Origin: Bacteroidales bacterium
GTDB taxonomy: Bacteria; Bacteroidota; Bacteroidia; Bacteroidales; UBA932
Assembly (NCBI GenBank): GCA_017617475.1
Contig: JAFZWC010000034.1
Location: forward strand, 1 to 60,058
Length of the DNA: 60,058 nt
Direction: 5' to 3'
A program made the position numbers and the translations under genes. How positions within the stretch are numbered: the first letter of the stretch is position 1; each line of letters opens with the position of its first letter. Shown in pieces: positions 27,084 to 34,703 of this stretch. The notes below the pieces were generated by a model. The model saw only the letters and a program-made list of their open reading frames with translations. It ran no database searches and was not told where the DNA came from.

Positions 27084-27098
27084 CAAAGTTATAACTTT
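27084..27098 (-). promoter_or_regulatory. umuDC -7 box overlapped by a 14-bp palindrome
   Basis: On the minus strand TAACTTTG (27084-27091) fits TAnnTTTG and ends 4 bp before the umuD start codon. The perfect palindrome AAAGTTATAACTTT (27085-27098) overlaps it. A repressor bound there would block transcription, so it is a candidate SOS operator. No -33 TTTG is evident. Confidence 0.5.
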
Positions 27099-27153
27099 TT
27101 TGGATGTGCACAGCGGGCTGTTGATAACTTTTGGAGAAAAAACAGGAGGGCTT

Positions 27154-27185
27154 ATTGTGTCGAAACCCGTTAATTTTTATTTTTG
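27154..27185 (+). promoter_or_regulatory. Promoter of the uracil permease operon
   Basis: ATTG (27154-27157) followed after 20 bp by TATTTTTG (27178-27185). The -7 box is a full match and the -33 box misses by one base. It lies 52 bp before the permease start codon. Confidence 0.65.
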
Positions 27186-27237
27186 CGCGGTCATAATAGG
27201 ACTGTGCGGTTAAGAATTCTTTAACAAACCTTATTAT

Positions 27238-28590
27238 ATGACACAAAATCAGCAAGCTATCTACGACGCCCGCACCCTTGGGACGGGCAAGATGCTTACC
27301 CTGGGCCTCCAGCACATGTTCGCCATGTTCGGAGCCACGGTCCTGGTCCCGGTGATCACCGGCCTCTCCATGAGCGCCACCCTGCTGTTCGCAGGCCTCG
27401 GCACCCTTATTTTCCATGTTCTTACCAAGATGAAGGTCCCGGCATTCCTGGGTTCGTCCTTCGCTTTCCTGGGAGGCTATGCAGCCATCGTCTCCATGGG
27501 TGAAGCCCAAGGTCTCAGCGCCACGGAATCATTGCCTTATGCCTGCATCGGAGTATTCTCGGCAGGCATTATTTATTTCATCCTGGCGGGTCTGTTCGCC
27601 GCTTTCGGCGCCAAGAAGGTGATGCGCTTCTTCCCTCCCATCGTGACGGGTCCCATCATCATCGCCATCGGCCTTACGCTTAGTGGCAGCGCCATCGGCA
27701 ACTGCAACCAGAACTGGTGGATTGCCATCCTGGCCATTGTCATCATCATCGTTTGCAACATCTGGGGCAAGCGGATGATTAAGATCATCCCCATCCTCCT
27801 GGGTGTGCTGGGCTCCTACCTGGTGGCCGCCTGCTTCGGCCTGTGCGACTTCACGGCCGTGAAAGAGGCTGCCTGGGTGGGCGTTCCCTTCCAATGGGAG
27901 AATACCGCTTTCCACGTGTTCCAGAATCCCAACTGGGGTCTGGTGGTGAGCGCCATCATAGCCATCGTGCCCATTTCCCTGGCCACCATGATGGAGCATA
28001 TCGGCGACATGTGCGCCATTTCCTCCACCACCGGCATCAATTATCTGGCAGATCCGGGCCTGCACCGCACCCTCATGGGTGATGGCCTGGCCACTATGCT
28101 GGCCTCCCTGTTCGGCGCCCCCGCCAACACCACTTACGGTGAAAACACCGGCGTGCTCAACATCACCAAGGTCTTCGACCCCCGCGTGATCCGCATCGCC
28201 GCCTGCTTCGCCATCATCCTCAGTTTCTGCCCCAAGTTCAGCGCCCTCATCAGCTGCATGCCCGCCGCCACCATCGGCGGTGTGTCCCTGGTGCTCTACG
28301 GTATGATTTCCGCCGTGGGCGTGCGCAACGTCGTGGAGAACCGCGTGGACTTCACCAAGAGCCGCAATGTGATAGTGATGGCCCTCATCCTGGTGCTGGC
28401 CATCGGCATCAAGTACGGCGCCAACGACGCCGTGTCCCTGGGCTTCACCACCCTCAGCGGCCTGGCTGTGGCCGCCCTGGTGGGCGTTATCCTCAATGCC
28501 GTGCTGCCCGGCAAGGACTATGAGTTCGGCGCCAATCCCGAGGCCGACAAAGCCGTTAATTTTGAAATTAATCCTTCCTTAAGAAAATAA
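27238..28590 (+). CDS. uraA: Uracil/xanthine permease, NCS2 family (UraA-like)
   Basis: Inner-membrane nucleobase:H+ symporter of 450 residues with about 14 hydrophobic segments. NCS2 landmarks include LGLQHMFAMFGATVLVPVITG near residue 25 (quoted here as the start and end of the first helix), the substrate-site HIGD segment near residue 260 (MMEHIGDMCAISS) and GAPANTTYGENTGV near 295. These fit the uracil branch better than the xanthine/urate branch. The next gene, 10 bp downstream, encodes a Tsx-like outer-membrane protein, so the two probably carry nucleobases or nucleosides across both membranes. Confidence 0.9.
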   Translation: MTQNQQAIYDARTLGTGKMLTLGLQHMFAMFGATVLVPVITGLSMSATLLFAGLGTLIFHVLTKMKVPAFLGSSFAFLGGYAAIVSMGEAQGLSATESLPYACIGVFSAGIIYFILAGLFAAFGAKKVMRFFPPIVTGPIIIAIGLTLSGSAIGNCNQNWWIAILAIVIIIVCNIWGKRMIKIIPILLGVLGSYLVAACFGLCDFTAVKEAAWVGVPFQWENTAFHVFQNPNWGLVVSAIIAIVPISLATMMEHIGDMCAISSTTGINYLADPGLHRTLMGDGLATMLASLFGAPANTTYGENTGVLNITKVFDPRVIRIAACFAIILSFCPKFSALISCMPAATIGGVSLVLYGMISAVGVRNVVENRVDFTKSRNVIVMALILVLAIGIKYGANDAVSLGFTTLSGLAVAALVGVILNAVLPGKDYEFGANPEADKAVNFEINPSLRK

Positions 28591-28600
28591 CCTATCTATC

Positions 28601-29383
28601 ATGAACAAGAAAACTATCCTCGCCGTTGCTGTGGCAACGCTTGCCTTCGGTCAGCTGGCCAAGGCCCAGACCAACATTCAGGTGTTCTACGATTTTGGCA
28701 GTGATCGCAAACACGTCACCACCACCATCGAAGGCTTCTACAATGACAATTGGGGTAACACCTTCTTCTTTGTGGATCACGACTTCAACAACCGTGTGGA
28801 CCATAAACTCATTTCGCCCAATGGTACCTATATGGAAATAGCCCGCTGTCTAAACTTCTGGCAGAATACCAAGTTGGGTGGTTTGAGTCTGCAGATTGAA
28901 TACAATGGCGGCATCTACAATCAGTTCTCCATTAATAACGCAGTTCTTGCCGGTTTAGACTATTTTATTCATAGCAGCGATTTTAAAAATACCCTCAACC
29001 TCAAAGTCCTGTACAAGTGGATTGACTATCGAGGCGTGACCATCCCTTCGATGCCTAACTACCAGTGCAAGAGCCAAGTTCCCATGCAGTTTACCATTGT
29101 TTGGGGCATGCAGGACCTCTTCGGCCTCAAGGGTCTGCGCTTCAGCGGCTTCGCTGATTTCTGGTGGCAGGACCACGCTCTCTATACCGACCATAAGGGT
29201 TCCATCGTGGGTGGTTTCTCTCGCGTGGTGTTCCTCTCCGAACCCCAACTTTGGTACAACGTGGGTCAGCACTTCGGTGTGAACAACTTCAATATCGGCG
29301 GCGAGGTGGAGCTCAGCTATGATTTCGGCTCTGCCAAGGGTTTCTGGGTACGTCCCTGCCTGGGTGCCAAGTGGGTATTCTAA
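28601..29383 (+). CDS. DUF5020 outer-membrane protein, Tsx-like nucleoside channel
   Basis: A 260-residue secreted protein with signal peptide (MNKKTILAVAVATLAFG...KAQ). It consists of alternating aromatic beta strands and ends in the outer-membrane sorting sequence AKWVF. The opening IQVFYDFGSDRKHVTTTIEGF and the later FSGFADFWWQDH are typical of DUF5020, which is related to the nucleoside-specific porin Tsx. The gene lies between a uracil permease and an AzgA-like permease, supporting nucleoside or nucleobase passage through the outer membrane. Compared with neighbours it uses more A/T-ending codons. Confidence 0.78.
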   Translation: MNKKTILAVAVATLAFGQLAKAQTNIQVFYDFGSDRKHVTTTIEGFYNDNWGNTFFFVDHDFNNRVDHKLISPNGTYMEIARCLNFWQNTKLGGLSLQIEYNGGIYNQFSINNAVLAGLDYFIHSSDFKNTLNLKVLYKWIDYRGVTIPSMPNYQCKSQVPMQFTIVWGMQDLFGLKGLRFSGFADFWWQDHALYTDHKGSIVGGFSRVVFLSEPQLWYNVGQHFGVNNFNIGGEVELSYDFGSAKGFWVRPCLGAKWVF

Positions 29384-29407
29384 GCTTGCCTGAAGCTCCC
29401 TTCAAGT

Positions 29408-29426
29408 CCCTCCCCCGAGGGGAGGG
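29408..29426 (+). terminator. GC-rich hairpin after the Tsx-like gene
   Basis: CCCTCCCC pairs with GGGGAGGG around a very short loop, within a longer C/G-rich region. No T-run follows. It may attenuate rather than end transcription before the AzgA-like gene. Confidence 0.4.
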
Positions 29427-29468
29427 GTTTCGGGAGGGGGTAACGTATAACATTTAATGTTTCATGAA

Positions 29469-30800
29469 ATGAAACCCGCTTTTGAGAAGTTATTTGGCTT
29501 TGATTCGGCCAAAAACAACGTGAAGACCGAGATTTTCGCCGGCCTTACCACGTTCCTCACCATGGCCTATATCCTGGCCGTGAACCCCAACATCTTCAGC
29601 GCCCTTCCCGGTATGCCCGCCGGCAGCGTGTTCACCGCTACCGCCCTGGCCGCCATCGTGGGTACGCTGGTGATGGCCCTCTATGCCAAGAAGCCCTTCG
29701 CCCTGGCTCCCGGCATGGGCTTGAACGCCTTCTTCGTGTACACTGTATGCCTGGGTATGGGTTACACCTGGCAGTTCGCCCTCACGGCTGTTCTGCTTGA
29801 AGGTCTCATCTTCATCATCCTCACCGTCACCAAGGTGCGTTCCTGGCTGCTCAATGCCATCCCCGGCACTTTGAAGAAGTCCATCGGCGCCGGTATCGGC
29901 CTGTTCATCGCCTTCATCGGCATGCAGAACGCCGGTATCATCGTGAACAACGATTCTACCCTGGTGGGTCTGGGCAAGATCACCGAAGGCACGGCCCTCC
30001 TGGCTATGATCGGCCTGTTCATCACCGCCGGTCTGGTGATGGCCAAGGTGCGCGGCGGTATCCTCCTGGGTATCCTCATCACCACGGTCATCGGCCTCTT
30101 CATCAAGGATCCTGCAACGGGTTCCGCCATCACCAAGTTTGGCGGCGTGGTGTCCCTGCCCGACAGCGTTGATCCCATCTTCTGCAAGTTCGAGTGGCAC
30201 AACGTATTCACCCTGGACATGCTGGTGATTGTGTTCACCTTCCTGTTCGTGGATATGTTTGACACCATGGGCACCATCATCGGTGTGCACCAGGGAGCCG
30301 GCCTCATCCCCGACGACGGTCCCCGCGACAACGTTCCCGGTGCCGAGAAGATGTTCCTGGCCGACTCCATCGCTACCGTAACGGGTGCCTGCCTGGGTAC
30401 TTCCACCACCACCACGTATGTGGAAAGTGCCGCCGGTGTAGGCGAGGGTGGCCGTACCGGTCTCACCGCCTTCTCCACGGCAGTCTGCTTCGCCCTGGCC
30501 CTGTTCCTGAGCCCGCTGTTCCTGGCCATCCCCGGTGCAGCTACCGCTCCCGCCCTCATCATCGTTGGTGTGATGATGATGCCTTCCATCAAGCGCATCC
30601 ACTGGGAAGACTATTGCAAAGCCATCCCGGCATTCATCACCATCATCATGATGCCCCTGGCCTACAGCATCAGCGACGGTATCCTCATCGGCGTTATCAC
30701 CTACGTGGCCTGCCACGCCGTAGCCGGACGCTTCAAGGACATCTCCATCACCATGTGGGTGCTGGCCGTCCTGTTTGTACTCAAGTACATTTTTATCTAG
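29469..30800 (+). CDS. Adenine/guanine/hypoxanthine permease, AzgA-like NCS2 family (copy 1)
   Basis: Inner-membrane purine permease of 443 residues. The start at 29469 aligns with the second copy (both begin MKPAFEKLFGFDSAK); an ATG at 29457 would add four residues. Family landmarks are FLTMAYILAVNP near residue 30, APGMGLNAFF near 80, DMFDTMGTIIGVHQGAG near 265 and GTSTTTTYVESAAGV near 310. It is roughly 80% identical by eye to the inverted paralog at 33368-34699. It follows the uracil permease and Tsx-like genes and ends at a hairpin that overlaps the next promoter. Confidence 0.9.
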   Translation: MKPAFEKLFGFDSAKNNVKTEIFAGLTTFLTMAYILAVNPNIFSALPGMPAGSVFTATALAAIVGTLVMALYAKKPFALAPGMGLNAFFVYTVCLGMGYTWQFALTAVLLEGLIFIILTVTKVRSWLLNAIPGTLKKSIGAGIGLFIAFIGMQNAGIIVNNDSTLVGLGKITEGTALLAMIGLFITAGLVMAKVRGGILLGILITTVIGLFIKDPATGSAITKFGGVVSLPDSVDPIFCKFEWHNVFTLDMLVIVFTFLFVDMFDTMGTIIGVHQGAGLIPDDGPRDNVPGAEKMFLADSIATVTGACLGTSTTTTYVESAAGVGEGGRTGLTAFSTAVCFALALFLSPLFLAIPGAATAPALIIVGVMMMPSIKRIHWEDYCKAIPAFITIIMMPLAYSISDGILIGVITYVACHAVAGRFKDISITMWVLAVLFVLKYIFI

Positions 30801-30822
30801 GCGTTCAAAAGTTTTAGATATG

Positions 30823-30855
30823 AGTATCCGGGCTTGTGGGTCCGGATACTTTTTC
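30823..30855 (+). terminator. Intrinsic terminator of the AzgA-like gene, overlapping the GH3 promoter
   Basis: Perfect 9-bp stem AGTATCCGG (30823-30831) with CCGGATACT (30842-30850), a 10-nt loop and a following TTTTCTT run. The -33 box of the next promoter lies at the base of the loop. Confidence 0.8.
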
Positions 30856-30864
30856 TTATGTTTG
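30833..30864 (+). promoter_or_regulatory. Promoter of the first GH3 gene
   Basis: CTTG (30833-30836) followed after 20 bp by TATGTTTG (30857-30864), a near-perfect Bacteroidetes promoter, 28 bp before the GH3 start codon. It is embedded in the terminator hairpin of the upstream gene. Confidence 0.75.
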
Positions 30865-30892
30865 CAGAAAGACGATAACCAATTACTCCGAT

Positions 30893-33256
30893 ATGAAGAA
30901 AATCTTTCTGCTTGCCGCAGCGCTCTGCTGCACCCTGTCGCTCTTTGCCCAGCCCAAGCTGAACAAAGACAACATCGATGAAATCCTGAAGGCCATGACC
31001 TTGGAAGAGAAGGCCACCCTGTGCGTGGGCTCCGGCTGGGGCTCCATGACCGCCGGCTCCATGACGGCCAGTGACGCCACGCTGGTTCCCGGCGCCGCCG
31101 GCACCACCCGCGCCATTCCCCGCCTGGGCATTCCCCAGACCGTGCTGGCCGACGGCCCTGCCGGCATCCGTATTGAACCCATCCGCCGCGGAGACTCCCA
31201 GACATACTATGCCACCGGCTTCCCCGTGGGAACGGTCCTGGCCTCTACATGGAATACGGAGCTGGTAAAGCAGCTCACCACCGCCATGGGCGAGGAAGTA
31301 AAGGAATACGGGGCCGATGTGCTCCTGGCCCCTGGCCTGGACCTGCACCGCAACCCACTCTGCGGCCGTAATTTCGAGTATTTCTCCGAAGATCCCTTCC
31401 TCACCGGCAAGATGGCCGCCGCTTATGTGAACGGTATCCAGAGCAACGGCGTGGGCGTGAGCTCCAAGCACTTCGCCTTCAACGACCAGGAGACCAACCG
31501 CATGGAAAACGACGCCGTGGTGAATCCCCGCGCCGCCCGTGAAATGTACCTGAAGGGCTTCGAAATCATGGTGAAAGAGTCCGATCCCTGGACCATCATG
31601 AGCTCTTACAACAAGGTGAACGGCAGTTATACCCAGCAGAGCCACGACCTCCTCACCACCATCCTGCGCGACGAGTGGGGCTTCAAAGGCATCGTGATGA
31701 CGGACTGGGGCAACAAGAAGGGCACCGTGAATGCCGTAATCGCCGGCAACGACCTCATGGAACCCGGCGGCCAGAACGAGATTGACCGCATTGTGGAAGG
31801 CGTCAAGAGCGGCGTCATCCCCCAGGCCGATCTGGACCGCAACGTACGCAACCTGCTGGAGTACATCGTCCGCACCCCCCGTTTCCAGGGCTACAAATAT
31901 TCCAACAAGCCCGACCTGGCCGGCCACGCCAAACTGGTGCGCGCCGCCACTCCCGAAGGCCTGGTGCTCCTGGAGAACAACGGCGTACTGCCCCTCAAGG
32001 GCGTGAAGAAAGTGGCCCTCTACGGCGTTGGATCCTATGATTTCATCGCCGGCGGCACGGGCTCCGGCAACGTGAATAAGGCCTATGTGCGCAATGTGGC
32101 CGAGGGCCTTCGCGACAATGGCTTTGAGGTTAACGAGAGCATCGAGAACTGGTACAAGCAGTACATCGCCCTCAAGAAGACGGAGATTGCCAACAACTCG
32201 GCCGGCGGCTTCATGGCCATGCTGGGAGACGCCGTAATCCCCGAAATGGAAGTATCCCGCAGCTATTTCCAGAAGATGGAGAAGGCCAGCGACATAGCCA
32301 TCTTCACCATCTCCCGCAACGCCGGTGAGGGCGGCGACCGCAAGGCCGTGGACGGAGACTGGACGCTCACCGGCATGGAGCGCCAGATGCTGCAGGAACT
32401 GGCCGACGTATACCACGTGGCCGGTAAGCAGCTGGTGGTGGTGCTCAATATCGGCGGTGTCATTGAGACCGCTTCCTGGAAGCAGATTCCCGACGCCATC
32501 CTGCTGGCCTGGACGCCTGGTCAGGAAGGCGGTTATGCCGTGGCCGACGTGCTCTCCGGCGCTGCCAATCCCTCCGGAAAGCTCCCCATGACCTTCCCGG
32601 TGGCCTACTTCGACATCCCTTCCTCCTACAACTTCCCGTATAATTATGACGCTTCCGCCTCCGGTTCCTTCATGGGCCTGGATGCCGAGACTATGGCCCT
32701 GTTCGGCCTCACGGCACAGAAGCAGCCCAACGTGGACGAAACCAAGTACCACGAGGGTATCTGGGTAGGTTACCGTTATTTCACTACCGCCGGTAAGAAC
32801 GTTTCCTATCCCTTCGGCTATGGCCTCAGCTACACCAGCTTCGCCTACAGCCAGCCCGTGGTGAAAGTGGCCAAGGATGGCACCGTGACGGCTTCCGTCA
32901 CCGTGAAGAACACCGGTTCCGTGGCCGGCAAGGAAGCCGTCCAGCTGTATGTTAGCGCCCCCGCTGGCGGCCTGGTGAAACCCGCCTGCGAGCTCAAGGC
33001 CTTCGCCAAGACCCGCGAGCTCCAGCCCGGCGAGAGCCAGACCCTCACCATGACGGTAGCACCTTACACCCTGGCTTCCTTCAACGAGGAAACATCGGCC
33101 TGGGAAACCGCCGCCGGTAATTACAAAGTGAGTTTCGGCGCCTCCGTGGCCGATATCCGCTGCACGGCCGCCTTCAAGCTGGCCAAAGCCCAGTCCTGGC
33201 CCGTGAACAACGTGCTTCTGCCCCCGAAACCGGTTATAGAGATTGCCGTGAAATAG
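30893..33256 (+). CDS. Glycoside hydrolase family 3, beta-glucosidase-type, secreted
   Basis: Exo-acting beta-glycosidase of 787 residues, start set at 30893 where a signal peptide begins (MKKIFLLAAALCC...LFAQ). The GH3 N-terminal barrel covers about residues 30-330, with the KHFAFNDQE motif near 200 and the nucleophile Asp at about D271 in GIVMTDWG. The GH3 C-terminal alpha/beta domain follows (about 360-610), then a fibronectin-III-like domain to the end. Most such enzymes release terminal glucose, xylose or GlcNAc from oligosaccharides. It has its own promoter and lies between two AzgA-like genes, apart from the main PUL, so its link to nucleobase uptake or to the PUL is unclear. Confidence 0.9.
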   Translation: MKKIFLLAAALCCTLSLFAQPKLNKDNIDEILKAMTLEEKATLCVGSGWGSMTAGSMTASDATLVPGAAGTTRAIPRLGIPQTVLADGPAGIRIEPIRRGDSQTYYATGFPVGTVLASTWNTELVKQLTTAMGEEVKEYGADVLLAPGLDLHRNPLCGRNFEYFSEDPFLTGKMAAAYVNGIQSNGVGVSSKHFAFNDQETNRMENDAVVNPRAAREMYLKGFEIMVKESDPWTIMSSYNKVNGSYTQQSHDLLTTILRDEWGFKGIVMTDWGNKKGTVNAVIAGNDLMEPGGQNEIDRIVEGVKSGVIPQADLDRNVRNLLEYIVRTPRFQGYKYSNKPDLAGHAKLVRAATPEGLVLLENNGVLPLKGVKKVALYGVGSYDFIAGGTGSGNVNKAYVRNVAEGLRDNGFEVNESIENWYKQYIALKKTEIANNSAGGFMAMLGDAVIPEMEVSRSYFQKMEKASDIAIFTISRNAGEGGDRKAVDGDWTLTGMERQMLQELADVYHVAGKQLVVVLNIGGVIETASWKQIPDAILLAWTPGQEGGYAVADVLSGAANPSGKLPMTFPVAYFDIPSSYNFPYNYDASASGSFMGLDAETMALFGLTAQKQPNVDETKYHEGIWVGYRYFTTAGKNVSYPFGYGLSYTSFAYSQPVVKVAKDGTVTASVTVKNTGSVAGKEAVQLYVSAPAGGLVKPACELKAFAKTRELQPGESQTLTMTVAPYTLASFNEETSAWETAAGNYKVSFGASVADIRCTAAFKLAKAQSWPVNNVLLPPKPVIEIAVK

Positions 33257-33260
33257 CGCC

Positions 33261-33367
33261 CGTGGACGTAACTCACACAGTACCATACAAATAACGAATT
33301 ACCCCCTGGGTCGAAAGCCTAGGGGGTAATTCGTTAAAATGGTATGTGTCAGGAAGTTACATCCACG
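33261..33367. repeat. 107-bp palindromic element, copy B
   Basis: Fills the gap between two convergent stop codons (4 bp and 0 bp of spacer). Ends are CGTGG and CCACG. The middle is a long hairpin of TAACGAATTACCCCCT with AGGGGGTAATTCGTTA. Further pairings (GTAACT with AGTTAC, TACCAT with ATGGTA) run almost the full length. Same family as 3162, 54870 and 57016. Confidence 0.85.
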
Positions 33368-34699
33368 CTAGATGAATATGTATTTAAGCACGAACAGGAC
33401 GGCCAGCACCCACATGGTGATGGAGATGTCCTTGAAGCGTCCGGCAAAAGCGTGGCAGGCCACATAGGTGATAACACCGATGAGGATACCGTCGGAAATG
33501 CTGTAGGCCATCGGGATGGCAATGATGGTGAGGAAAGCCGGAATGGCTTTGCAATAGTCGTCCCAGTGAATGCGGGCCACGGAAGGCATCATCATCACGC
33601 CCACAATGATTAGGGCAGGAGCTGTGGCGGCGCTGGGAATGGCCAGGAACACCGGGCTCAGGAACAGGGCCAGCGCAAAGCAGATGGCCGTGGTGAAGGC
33701 GGTGAGACCGGTACGGCCACCCTCCACTATTCCGGCCGCACTTTCCACGTAGGTGGTGGTGGTAGAGGTGCCCAAGCAGGCGCCCGCTACGGTGGCTACA
33801 GAGTCGGCCATGAACATTTTCTCCAGGCCGGGGATGTCGTCCTGCCTGGCGCCCTCGGGGATCATTTTTGCACCCTGATGCACGCCGATAATGGTGCCCA
33901 GGGTGTCGAACATATCCATGTACAGCAGGGTGAATACCACCACCAGCATGTCCCAGCTGAGGACGTGGGTCCATTCGAACTTGCAGAAGATGGGGGCCAC
34001 GCTGTCCGGAAGCCCCACTATGCCGTTAAATTGGGTGATGGCGCTGCCCGTTGCGGGATCTTTGATGAAGAGGCCGATGACAGAGGTGATGAGAATGCCC
34101 CAGAGCACGGCTCCCTTCACCTTGGCCATTACCATGCCGGCGGTGATGAACAGGCCGATCATAGCCAGTAACGCCGTCCCCTCGGTGATATTGCCAAGGG
34201 TCACCAGGGTGGTGTCGTTATTCACGATGATGCCGGCATCCTGCATGCCGATAAAGGCAATGAACAGGCCGATGCCCGCTCCAATGGCCTTTTTAAGCGT
34301 TCCGGGGACGGCATTGAGCAGCCAGGAGCGCACCTTGGTGGCGGAGAGGATAACGAAGATGATGCCTTCGATGAGCACACCCGTGAGGGCAAACTGCCAG
34401 GAATAGCCCATGCCTAGGCACACGGTGAAAACGAAGAAGGCGTTCAACCCCATGCCGGGAGCCAGGCCAAAAGGTTTCTTGGCATACAGGGCCATTACCA
34501 GCGTACCCACAATGGAAGCCAGGGCGGTGGCGGTAAATACGCTGCCGCCGGGCATTTCCGGAAGGGCGCTGAAGATGCTGGGGTTCACGGCCAGGATGTA
34601 GGCCATGGTGAGGAAACTGGTGATGCCGGCCATAATCTCGGTGCGCACGCTGTGCTTGGCCGAATCAAAACCGAAGAGTTTTTCGAATGCGGGTTTCAT
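33368..34699 (-). CDS. Adenine/guanine/hypoxanthine permease, AzgA-like NCS2 family (copy 2)
   Basis: Inner-membrane purine permease of 443 residues, paralogous along its whole length to the gene at 29469-30800 and in inverted orientation to it. It carries the same landmarks (FLTMAYILAVNP, APGMGLNAFF, DMFDTLGTIIGVHQGAK, GTSTTTTYVESAAGI). The C-terminal 30 residues are almost unchanged between copies. Its start codon lies 4 bp after the stop of the HTCS regulator gene, so the two are probably cotranscribed, an unusual partner for a PUL regulator. The gene ends directly against a palindromic element. Confidence 0.9.
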   Translation of the reverse strand: MKPAFEKLFGFDSAKHSVRTEIMAGITSFLTMAYILAVNPSIFSALPEMPGGSVFTATALASIVGTLVMALYAKKPFGLAPGMGLNAFFVFTVCLGMGYSWQFALTGVLIEGIIFVILSATKVRSWLLNAVPGTLKKAIGAGIGLFIAFIGMQDAGIIVNNDTTLVTLGNITEGTALLAMIGLFITAGMVMAKVKGAVLWGILITSVIGLFIKDPATGSAITQFNGIVGLPDSVAPIFCKFEWTHVLSWDMLVVVFTLLYMDMFDTLGTIIGVHQGAKMIPEGARQDDIPGLEKMFMADSVATVAGACLGTSTTTTYVESAAGIVEGGRTGLTAFTTAICFALALFLSPVFLAIPSAATAPALIIVGVMMMPSVARIHWDDYCKAIPAFLTIIAIPMAYSISDGILIGVITYVACHAFAGRFKDISITMWVLAVLFVLKYIFI

Positions 34700-34703
34700 A
34701 ATG

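Noticed and set aside
29408..29440. C/G-rich stretch after the Tsx-like gene as a third copy of palindrome family 2
   Set aside because: It shares only general C/G-rich composition; the conserved internal blocks and the long arms are missing.
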